In this document: positions 4,833 to 10,101 of the stretch, piece by piece
Layout of the letters: each line of letters starts with the position of its first letter
Numbering within the stretch: position 1 is the stretch's first letter
Translations under genes and position numbers: made by a program
Source: CAYQAE01 sp964415445 [NCBI: uncultured archaeon]
Lineage (GTDB): Archaea > CAYQAE01
DNA length: 10,101 nucleotides
Assembly: GCA_964415445.1 (NCBI GenBank)
Contig: CAYQAE010000071.1
Coordinates: 1-10,101 of the forward strand
Direction: 5' to 3'
The notes under the pieces: model-generated
What the model was told of the DNA's origin: nothing
Databases searched by the model: none
The model's input: the letters and a program-made list of their open reading frames with translations, nothing else

Positions 4833-5705
4833 ATGCCCATAAAAAAAATCAATATAAAAAAAGAAGAAGAAATTATACCTTTTTCTCGCGGCATACTTGC
4901 TAAATCCTTAATGTCTACAGGTATTAATTATATTAAAGCCTATGAAATTAGTGAAGAAATAAAAAATGATTTATATAAAAACAAACAATACTTAATAACT
5001 TCTGAAGAGCTTAGAGCTATTATATATAGTTTATTAGAACATAAATATGACAGAAGTATTGCAGAAAAATTTTATACTTGGGAGATGTTTCAAAAAAAGA
5101 ATATACCCCTAGTACTACTTTTAGGTGGATCTCCAGGAGTAAACAAAACGAAAGTTGCTCTAAATATAGCAAATAGATTGAATATTTTAAATACGATCTC
5201 CACCGATACTATCAGATCTATTATGCGAAAAGTAATTTCAGAAGATCTCCTACCTGAACTTCATGCTCGATCTTATTTTGCATGGGAAACTTTGATGAAT
5301 TTACCAAAAGATAAAAAAGAAAAAATAATTGCAGGATTTAAGGAACACGTAAGACATGTATCAATCGGAGTAGGAGGTGCAATTGAAAGATCATTTGAAA
5401 TAAAAACATGTAGTATTTTTTATGGAGTACATCTGACTCCAAACATTAAAAAAAATTTAAAGAGCAATGTATTTCATGCTATTTTTTATATAAAAGATAA
5501 ACAAACTCACAAAAAAATTTTCTTTAACCGATTCAAAGAGCTAAAACCAGAATATGAAAAATTTGAACAAAGTAGAACAATCCACAATTATATTCTCAAT
5601 AGGGCAAGAATAAATAAAATAAATGTATATGAAAACTCAAACCCTAATAAAACTTCTACAAATATAATTGAAGATATTTTAGAATTTTCAAAAAAACATA
5701 TATAA
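4833..5705 (+). CDS. 2-phosphoglycerate-kinase-like protein with ATP-cone
   Basis: This 290-residue protein has the two-part build of archaeal 2-phosphoglycerate kinases. An N-terminal ATP-cone (about 3-90) includes IPFSRGILAKSLMSTG (15-30). A P-loop kinase domain (about 92-290) has LVLLLGGSPGVNKT (93-106) and the downstream TISTDTIRSIMRK (121-133). In methanogens such as Methanothermus the enzyme makes 2,3-diphosphoglycerate, the precursor of the thermoprotectant cyclic 2,3-diphosphoglycerate. Relatives occur widely with unproven roles. The Walker A motif here reads GSPGVNKT, so the conserved Gly before the Lys is Asn104, which may weaken or alter nucleotide binding. It probably shares an operon with the TGT-like gene. 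The ribosome-binding site is a weak AGGT overlapping that gene's stop. The substrate is uncertain. Confidence 0.75.
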   Translation: MPIKKINIKKEEEIIPFSRGILAKSLMSTGINYIKAYEISEEIKNDLYKNKQYLITSEELRAIIYSLLEHKYDRSIAEKFYTWEMFQKKNIPLVLLLGGSPGVNKTKVALNIANRLNILNTISTDTIRSIMRKVISEDLLPELHARSYFAWETLMNLPKDKKEKIIAGFKEHVRHVSIGVGGAIERSFEIKTCSIFYGVHLTPNIKKNLKSNVFHAIFYIKDKQTHKKIFFNRFKELKPEYEKFEQSRTIHNYILNRARINKINVYENSNPNKTSTNIIEDILEFSKKHI

Positions 5706-5757
5706 TATATTTAAAGATTTAATAGTTCAAATTTAAAAAATAATTACTATCTACTCC

Positions 5758-5763
5758 TTTTTT
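5758..5763 (+). terminator. Oligo-T probable terminator
   Basis: A run of six T after CTCC lies about 55 bases beyond the stop of the 2PGK-like gene and before the promoter of the RHH-V4R pair. It fits simple archaeal T-tract termination. No hairpin is evident. Confidence 0.35.
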
Positions 5764-5798
5764 GTATTTTGCACCTAAAAAAATTTACTATCGCAAGA

Positions 5799-5806
5799 TT
5801 TATAAG
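5799..5806 (+). promoter_or_regulatory. TATA box of the RHH-V4R regulator pair
   Basis: TTTATAAG is preceded by a purine-rich GCAAGA that could serve as a TFB recognition element. Transcription should start near 5828, leaving a leader of about 23 bases before the ATG at 5851. Palindromic sequence begins at the last base of the TATA box. Confidence 0.6.
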
Positions 5807-5824
5807 TATACAAAATTTGTACAA
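5806..5824. promoter_or_regulatory. Candidate operator: stacked palindromes GTATAC and TTGTACAA
   Basis: Three symmetric elements overlap here: GTATAC (5806-5811), TACAAA-A-TTTGTA (5809-5821) and the perfect octamer TTGTACAA (5817-5824). The centres of the first and last are 12 bases apart, about one helical turn, which suits adjacent binding of ribbon-helix-helix dimers. The block lies between the TATA box and the predicted start site, the classic position for archaeal repressors. The gene downstream encodes an RHH protein, so autoregulation is the simplest reading. It is inferred, not shown. Confidence 0.55.
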
Positions 5825-5850
5825 CTTTAAAAATTAAGGTTTGTGGTTTA

Positions 5851-6498
5851 ATGAAAAAAGTTTATCTAAATGTTGGACTTCCTGAAAATCTCGCAGAAGA
5901 ATTAAAAAATGCAGTTGAAGACGGTATAGCTTCAACAAAAACAGAATTAATAAGGAAAGCTATATCACAAGAAATAAAAAATATCAATAAGATTTCAGTA
6001 GGCGGAGGAACTCTCAAACAAGATAATTATGGTAGAATATATGGATATGAAAAAAGGATATTCTTATTTTCACTAGAGCATTTTGGTTTTTTTAAAAAAT
6101 CTTTAATTGATAAATTTGGAATGCAAAAAGCTGAAGAAATTATAACAAACGCAGCATATGATTCTGGAAAAGAAGCTGCTATAAAAAGATCAAGAAGAAT
6201 AAACCGAAAGTCATTAGATGATATTATAAAAGATGCTGAAACGTTCAAACATATCGGTTGGGGGAAGATGGAGGTAAAAAAAGACTCAAATAAAATAACA
6301 TCATACATTAACCATTCTTGGGAAGCTGAATCATATGTTGATATTTTTAAACAAAAATCATCTAATCCAATTTGTTGGTGGATTAAGGGATATCAAAAAG
6401 GTATACTTGAAGGTTATCTTAACAAAGAAATACCAATAGAAGAAAAAAAATGTTTTGCAATGGGCGGCTCTCGTTGTGAGATAATAGCTACAATATAG
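5851..6498 (+). CDS. Ribbon-helix-helix/V4R-domain ligand-sensing regulator (first paralogue)
   Basis: The 215-residue protein begins with a CopG/MetJ-like ribbon-helix-helix DNA-binding domain: strand KVYLNVGLP (3-11), a helix through about residue 23, then a second helix ASTKTELIRKAISQEI (27-42). A linker (48-66, GGGTLKQDNYGRIYGY) leads to a V4R domain (about 70-213). V4R is a small-molecule-binding fold related to Bet3 and 4-vinyl reductase. Its typical end is present: ICWWIKGYQKGILEGYL (174-190), then EEKKCFAMGGSRCEI (197-211). Cys175, Cys201 and Cys209 are at the positions often implicated in metal or ligand binding. It is likely a cytoplasmic transcription regulator that responds to an unknown ligand. 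A paralogue starts 12 bases after its stop. The promoter carries a candidate autoregulatory operator. Translation starts at the ATG after a weak AAGGT/GTGGT region. Confidence 0.85.
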   Translation: MKKVYLNVGLPENLAEELKNAVEDGIASTKTELIRKAISQEIKNINKISVGGGTLKQDNYGRIYGYEKRIFLFSLEHFGFFKKSLIDKFGMQKAEEIITNAAYDSGKEAAIKRSRRINRKSLDDIIKDAETFKHIGWGKMEVKKDSNKITSYINHSWEAESYVDIFKQKSSNPICWWIKGYQKGILEGYLNKEIPIEEKKCFAMGGSRCEIIATI

Positions 6499-6500
6499 AT

Positions 6501-6506
6501 GGTGAT
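6501..6506 (+). promoter_or_regulatory. Ribosome-binding site GGTGAT of the second RHH-V4R gene
   Basis: This is a perfect six-base match to the archaeal anti-Shine-Dalgarno sequence, four bases ahead of the ATG and two bases beyond the stop of the first paralogue. It is much stronger than the first gene's site, so the second protein may be made in greater amounts. The PRPP synthetase gene has the near-identical AGTGATTTAGATG. Confidence 0.7.
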
Positions 6507-6510
6507 TTAG

Positions 6511-7164
6511 ATGAAAAAAGTATATTTAAATGTTGGACTTTCAGAAAATGATGCTCAAGACTTAAAATCGATGGTTAAAAATGATGTAGCTTCTTCAAAA
6601 ACTGAATTTATTCGCACTGCTTTAAGAAATTATTTAAATAATCTAAAACAAGTTGAGATTGGAAGAGGCGCGCTTGAACATGACAAAGAAGGAAGAATAA
6701 CTGGATATAACAAACGCTATTTTGTTATTTCACTTGAAAGTTATGGATATATTCTAAAGAATTTGAAAAAAAACATGAGTGATAAAGAAGTAAAAGATTT
6801 TTTGTTTAATGCGGGAATACCTGCAGGGTTTGATGCTGCAACAAAAAGACAGAGAGAGACCGGAACTACTAGAACTGAAGCCATGAAAAAACATGCAGAG
6901 ATGGCAAAAAATCTCGGTTGGGGAGAAATCGAGCTTAAAATAGACAAAAATAATAGGAAAGTAATTGTAATATCTAAAAATCCATGGGAAGCTGAATCAT
7001 ATCTTGAAATTTTCAAAGAAAAATCAAAAAAACCTGTATGCTTTTGGTTTAGTGGATATCTAAAAGGAGCATTGGATGTAGATTTAGGAGTAGAATCAAA
7101 AGTTAAAGAAACTAAATGCGTAGCTATGGGAGATCCTCATTGTGAATACGAACTAAATTATTAA
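6511..7164 (+). CDS. Ribbon-helix-helix/V4R-domain ligand-sensing regulator (second paralogue)
   Basis: This 217-residue protein is a tandem paralogue of its upstream neighbour. The first ten residues are identical (MKKVYLNVGL), and the RHH domain continues through ASSKTEFIRTALRNYL (27-42). The linker GRGALEHDKEGRITGY (51-66) keeps the same glycine and aromatic positions. The V4R domain has NLGWGEIELK (134-143), the shared motif PWEAESYLEIFKEKS (158-172), VCFWFSGYLKGALD (176-189) and TKCVAMGDPHCEYE (201-214), with C177, C203 and C211 matching the Cys of the paralogue. The tail is closer to the usual V4R consensus than that of the first gene. Both are probably on one transcript. Heterodimers through the RHH domain are possible. 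The 3' end is two bases from the convergent permease gene. Confidence 0.86.
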   Translation: MKKVYLNVGLSENDAQDLKSMVKNDVASSKTEFIRTALRNYLNNLKQVEIGRGALEHDKEGRITGYNKRYFVISLESYGYILKNLKKNMSDKEVKDFLFNAGIPAGFDAATKRQRETGTTRTEAMKKHAEMAKNLGWGEIELKIDKNNRKVIVISKNPWEAESYLEIFKEKSKKPVCFWFSGYLKGALDVDLGVESKVKETKCVAMGDPHCEYELNY

Positions 7165-7166
7165 TT

Positions 7167-8078
7167 TTATACTAAAATTAGACCAAAGAACATAAGAATA
7201 GGAAAACTAATTAAAGTCAGAGTAAATATAGTGGATGTAGCAAATTCTTCATCTAGATTATATCTTTTTGTTAAAATAAAATTAAATATAGCAGGCGGCA
7301 TTAAAGACTCAAAAAAGATTACTTTCGTCGATAATGTCTCTAGGTTTAAAATAAAAATTACAAAAACAGTAATTATTATCAATATTACAAACTTATAAAT
7401 TAAAGTTAGGAAAAATGCAAATTTATGAACTATTTTAAGACTTAAACTCATACCAAACATCACTAAAGCTACAGGAGATGTAAGATGTCCTATATAATAA
7501 AATATAGATTCTAAAAAACTAATTTCAAGCTGAAAATCAAAAATTAACAATATCAATCCCAAAATTGTAGCTAAAAAAGGGGGGAATGAAATAATTTCTC
7601 GAAATACTTCTTTAAAGTTCATATCTGACCCTGAATAATAAGTACATGCAACTGTTCCAAAAATAATATGCCATGCAAAATGAGACATAGAATAAACTAC
7701 TAGAGGCAGGAGCCCATCATCACCAAAGAAAGCTAAAATAATAGGTAGGCCAAAAAACAATGTATTAGAATAAGTTGAAGAAATTACAAATACACCTGAA
7801 ATTTTTTTATCAGATATAAAACTTGCAGATATAAAACTAATAAAAAGCATAATAGTTGTTATTAAAAAAGAAGATATAACAATATTTGACATCTCAGAGA
7901 GTTCACTGCGATCAGCACTCCAGACAAAAGTATATAATATTAAAATTGGACTTGTAAAATAGATTAAAATATGGTTTAGATTATCTGACACACTTTTTGA
8001 ATAAAATCTACTCATCTGAAATAACTTACCTATCCCCAAAAAAGATAGAAGAAAAATTACAGTCTCAATTATATTCAT
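7167..8078 (-). CDS. AEC (auxin efflux carrier) family permease
   Basis: This 303-residue integral membrane protein has about ten hydrophobic helices in two five-helix halves, the layout of the AEC branch of the BART superfamily. Helices lie at about 2-20, 34-54, 66-88, 94-117, 122-143, 166-184, 189-211, 219-246, 252-270 and 280-302. Family-like segments are SNTLFFGLPIILAFFG (104-119) in the first half and ESLMPPAIFNFILTKRYNLD (257-276) plus EEFATSTIFTLTLISFP (277-293) at the end. Bacterial and archaeal members are predicted transporters of malate or other carboxylates; the substrate here is unknown. The ATG lies six bases after the PRPP synthetase stop, so it is the last gene of the leftward operon. 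There is no substrate-binding or regulatory partner. Confidence 0.85.
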   Translation of the reverse strand: MNIIETVIFLLSFLGIGKLFQMSRFYSKSVSDNLNHILIYFTSPILILYTFVWSADRSELSEMSNIVISSFLITTIMLFISFISASFISDKKISGVFVISSTYSNTLFFGLPIILAFFGDDGLLPLVVYSMSHFAWHIIFGTVACTYYSGSDMNFKEVFREIISFPPFLATILGLILLIFDFQLEISFLESIFYYIGHLTSPVALVMFGMSLSLKIVHKFAFFLTLIYKFVILIIITVFVIFILNLETLSTKVIFFESLMPPAIFNFILTKRYNLDEEFATSTIFTLTLISFPILMFFGLILV

Positions 8079-8084
8079 ATCTTA

Positions 8085-8987
8085 TCAGATTCCAAATGCT
8101 TCTTTTTTCAAAATTGGAGCTAGATCAACTTGACTATAATTAGATTCCACAGAATTTGTCACAATTATCTCATCTGCCCCAGCATCCACAATTTTTGAAT
8201 CAGCACCACCTACAAATAACCCATGAATTGCAGAGACAAATATTCTATTAGGATTAGCTTTTTTGATCATCTCAACTGCATTGACAATAGTTCCACCTGT
8301 GCTTATTATATCATCAACTATTATTATGTCTCTACCTTTTGTATTTATATCTTTCTCTTCTGTCACTACGTTCTCCCCATCAATACGTTTTTTCTTAAGA
8401 TAATCAGATTCACAATTAATTTTGCTAGCTAAAGCCTCTGCTAAATCTTTTGAGCCAAAATCTGGAGCCAAAACTAGTGGATCCCTAAGTTCAAAATTAT
8501 TAGAATAATAATTTCCAATCTCACTAAATCCAGATAAATCATATGCTTCCATCCCAAATAGTTTATTAAGAGGAATAGTTCGATTTACATGTGAATCAAA
8601 ACAAAAAACTTTAGATACACCTAATGATTTTATCACATTAGCAATAATCTCAGATGATATCGCCTCACCTTCTTTGAATCTTTTATCTTGACGTGAATAT
8701 GCCAAATAAGGAATAATACCAATTACCTCTTTCGCTTCTAATTCATCTAAAGTCTTAGATGCAAATAAAAATTCCAAAAGTAGTTCATTTGGATTAAATT
8801 TAGGTGATTGCATAGTTTGGATTATAAAAACTCTTTTTTCTTTGACCTCTGTAGGTATTCTAACATAAACTTCATTATCCGGAAATATTTTAGAATCTAA
8901 ATTATAAAATTCAGAATTAGTTAATTTTGAGACACTCCCACCTAATTTCTCAGAAGCAGATCCAGCTAAAACAATATTTTCAGACAT
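8085..8987 (-). CDS. prs: Ribose-phosphate pyrophosphokinase (PRPP synthetase)
   Basis: This enzyme makes 5-phosphoribosyl 1-diphosphate from ribose 5-phosphate and ATP, feeding purine, pyrimidine, histidine and tryptophan synthesis. At 300 residues it is slightly shorter than bacterial enzymes (about 315) and near the archaeal forms. Visible motifs are FPDNEVYVRIP (35-45), IIPYLAYSRQDKRFKEGEAI (91-110) around the ATP-binding loop, FCFDSHVN (128-135) with H133, APDFGSKDLAE (174-184), the flexible loop YLKKKRIDGENV (197-208), and the ribose-5-phosphate loop DIIIVDDIISTGGT (220-233) with D225 and D226. The ATG start has AGTGATTTAG directly upstream. It sits between a glycosyltransferase gene (13 bases before) and a permease gene (six bases after), which suggests one transcript. 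Confidence 0.96.
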   Translation of the reverse strand: MSENIVLAGSASEKLGGSVSKLTNSEFYNLDSKIFPDNEVYVRIPTEVKEKRVFIIQTMQSPKFNPNELLLEFLFASKTLDELEAKEVIGIIPYLAYSRQDKRFKEGEAISSEIIANVIKSLGVSKVFCFDSHVNRTIPLNKLFGMEAYDLSGFSEIGNYYSNNFELRDPLVLAPDFGSKDLAEALASKINCESDYLKKKRIDGENVVTEEKDINTKGRDIIIVDDIISTGGTIVNAVEMIKKANPNRIFVSAIHGLFVGGADSKIVDAGADEIIVTNSVESNYSQVDLAPILKKEAFGI

Positions 8988-9000
8988 CTAAATCACTAAA

Positions 9001-9657
9001 TTATCCTAAAATTACTGATTTTAAAAAATTAATTACGTCTCTTCCACTAAAATGTGACTTTGAATCAGTATATATTAACTCAATTGGAACTTCTTTAATT
9101 CTCAATTTATTTCTAATTGCAAAAAGAAGCATTTCACTCTCTATTTCATATCTGTTGCTTTTAAATTTCTTATGTTGTAAATAAGTAGAAAATGTTGCTC
9201 TAAATCCACATTGGGTATCAAAAATTTTAACTCCTGTTCTCATACGAAGTAACACAGAAGTTATAGTATTGCTAAAAATTCTAATTATAGGCATATCAGA
9301 GATGCCACCAAAAACACGTGATCCAATTACAAAATCTGCTTGATTATCTACAAGTGGTCTAACTAAATTTGGAATATCCTCGGGCCTGTGTTGTCCATCT
9401 GCATCTAAAAAAACTACAATATCAGTTTTTATATGACTTAGGCCATTTTTTATAGAAGCACCTTTGCCTCTGTTTTTATTATGTGAAAAAACTAATGCAC
9501 CACATTTTTTTGAAATCTCACGTGTTCTATCATAACTTCCATCATCAACAACTATAATTTGATCTACAAAATTAGGAACACGCCTAATTATATGCTCTAT
9601 TTTTTTTTCTTCATTATATGCTGGAATTAAAACCCCAATTGATTTATTATCTAACAT
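9001..9657 (-). CDS. GT2 glycosyltransferase, dolichyl-phosphate-mannose-synthase-like
   Basis: The 218-residue protein is a GT-A fold family 2 glycosyltransferase of the DPM/DPG synthase type, which moves a sugar from a nucleotide sugar to a polyprenyl phosphate at the cytoplasmic membrane face. Motifs are VLIPAYNEEKKI (9-20), IIVVDDGSYDRT (34-45), RGKGASIKNGL (63-73), the metal-binding FLDADGQHRPED (83-94), FVIGSRVFGG (109-118), FDTQCGFRA (146-154), YEIESEML (170-177) and VPIELIYTDSKSHFS (190-204). It lacks the C-terminal membrane helices of many relatives and is a short, peripheral form. In archaea such enzymes feed N-glycosylation or glycolipid pathways. It is the first gene of the leftward operon with prs and the permease. 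The promoter is near 9678-9690 with leaderless spacing. Confidence 0.92.
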   Translation of the reverse strand: MLDNKSIGVLIPAYNEEKKIEHIIRRVPNFVDQIIVVDDGSYDRTREISKKCGALVFSHNKNRGKGASIKNGLSHIKTDIVVFLDADGQHRPEDIPNLVRPLVDNQADFVIGSRVFGGISDMPIIRIFSNTITSVLLRMRTGVKIFDTQCGFRATFSTYLQHKKFKSNRYEIESEMLLFAIRNKLRIKEVPIELIYTDSKSHFSGRDVINFLKSVILG

Positions 9658-9753
9658 ATTAATTTATCAAAAAAATAACCTATTTTTAAATTCTTAATTA
9701 TTCAAAAATATTCTAAAAGATTCGCCTCTCAAGATAAAAAAAAGGAGATATAT
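9658..9753. promoter_or_regulatory. Divergent promoter region between the glycosyltransferase and zinc/membrane protein genes
   Basis: Leftward, TTTAAAAATAGG (9689-9678) could serve as a TATA region about 26 bases ahead of the glycosyltransferase ATG. Rightward, a weaker AATATTCTAAAAG lies near 9707-9719, and a strong AAAGGAGA ribosome-binding site precedes the ATG at 9754. The two directions appear to use different initiation modes, leaderless on the left and Shine-Dalgarno on the right. No inverted repeat of note is seen. Confidence 0.4.
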
Positions 9754-10101
9754 ATGTCAGAAGAATCAAAGAAATGTTATATATGTTCAAAAAAAACCAC
9801 TAAAAATTGTAATCTCTGCAATAAATCTATATGTTATGATCATAGAATTTTATGTAAAAATTGCAATAAATATTATTGTTCAAATTGTATGGAAGATAAT
9901 AAATGCCCAAAATGTAAGCCAACATTAATATTTGCAAACAATTTAAAAAAAGGACTAATTAGTTTTTGGCCAGCGATTATTGCAATCTTTCTATATATTA
10001 TAGGTTATATAATGTCCAATACTACGTTTTCAATATTTGCAATACTAATAATAGTAGTGGTTTATCCATTTACTTTAATGTTTGAGCGTCTCAAAAAAAT
10101 G
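9754..10101 (+). CDS. Zinc-binding membrane protein, 3' end outside the window
   Basis: From the ATG at 9754 a frame of 116 codons runs to the window edge without a stop. The first 55 residues hold eleven Cys and a His: C8, C11, C19, C22, C27, H30, C34, C37, C42, C45, C51 and C54. This looks like a cross-brace zinc module (KCYICSKKTTKNCNLC, then ICYDH) followed by a further zinc ribbon (CKNCNKYYCSNC, then CPKC). Two hydrophobic segments follow at about 69-88 and 92-110, so the zinc head is probably cytoplasmic and membrane-tethered. The strong AAAGGAGA site fixes the start. The head resembles the separate eight-Cys protein at 1765-1914 in style. The function is unknown; the modules suggest protein or nucleic acid contacts at the membrane. 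Confidence 0.75.
   Translation, partial: MSEESKKCYICSKKTTKNCNLCNKSICYDHRILCKNCNKYYCSNCMEDNKCPKCKPTLIFANNLKKGLISFWPAIIAIFLYIIGYIMSNTTFSIFAILIIVVVYPFTLMFERLKKM

Noticed and set aside
5706-5850. Small RNA or riboswitch ahead of the RHH-V4R pair
   Set aside because: The predicted transcription start near 5828 leaves a leader of only about 23 bases, too short for a riboswitch. The symmetric sequence lies upstream of the start site and is better read as a DNA operator.
6741-7016. Leftward open frame of 91 codons
   Set aside because: It is antisense to the V4R domain of the second regulator, which is clearly coding. A similar shadow lies at 6027-6308 in the first paralogue, as expected for antisense of related genes.
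8927-9184. Rightward open frame of 85 codons
   Set aside because: It lies antisense to the start of prs and the end of the glycosyltransferase gene, both of which have strong family motifs. Its composition is that of a reverse-strand shadow and it has no ribosome-binding site.
1-10101. Defence system, prophage or mobile element
   Set aside because: No transposase, integrase, cas, restriction-modification or toxin-antitoxin pair is visible. The RHH proteins carry V4R sensor domains and not antitoxin tails, and no toxin partner adjoins them.

Overview
This is a very AT-rich window from an archaeon. The archaeal signs are TATA-type promoters about 26 bases ahead of several genes, Shine-Dalgarno sites of the GGTGAT type, probable leaderless starts, TTG starts, and gene families typical of archaea: a single-domain KaiC-like ATPase, V4R sensors fused to ribbon-helix-helix domains, an ATP-cone/2-phosphoglycerate-kinase-like protein and small multi-Cys zinc proteins. 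A euryarchaeal lineage is plausible, but nothing here fixes the taxon. There are no rRNA or tRNA genes, CRISPR arrays, transposases or phage genes. Gene packing is tight and no intergenic stretch exceeds 160 bases.

Layout, left to right. Positions 1-62 hold the first 20 codons of a leftward gene that looks like the archaeal tRNA m1A methyltransferase TrmI. A 159-base divergent promoter region with two inverted repeats separates it from a rightward KaiC-like ATPase (222-1004). A 57-residue 2[4Fe-4S] ferredoxin (1059-1232) and a four-helix membrane protein of unknown family (1269-1772) follow. Converging on these are two leftward genes. One is a protein with a possible winged-helix head and a long Lys/Ser-rich disordered tail (1916-2752). 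The other, directly after it, is a 49-residue eight-Cys zinc protein (1765-1914). Next come a leftward YjbQ/UPF0047 protein (2829-3248) and, divergent from it, pdxT (3350-3949), the glutaminase subunit of PLP synthase. The rightward pair at 4008-5705 encodes a protein resembling the tRNA-guanine transglycosylase barrel but lacking its zinc-binding module, and a 2-phosphoglycerate-kinase-like protein with an altered Walker A motif.

The central feature is a tandem pair of paralogous RHH-V4R regulators (5851-7164). Their promoter carries stacked palindromes just downstream of the TATA box, which suggests autoregulation. A leftward operon follows: a dolichyl-phosphate-mannose-synthase-like glycosyltransferase (9657-9001), PRPP synthetase (8987-8085) and an AEC-type permease (8078-7167). 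The window ends inside a rightward gene for a zinc-binding protein with two membrane helices (9754 onward).

Most genes are housekeeping or conserved hypotheticals with little functional linkage between blocks. I see no defence system or mobile element. The most promising leads are the RHH-V4R pair with its operator, the TGT-like/2PGK-like pair, and the small zinc proteins, two of which are easily missed by gene callers.
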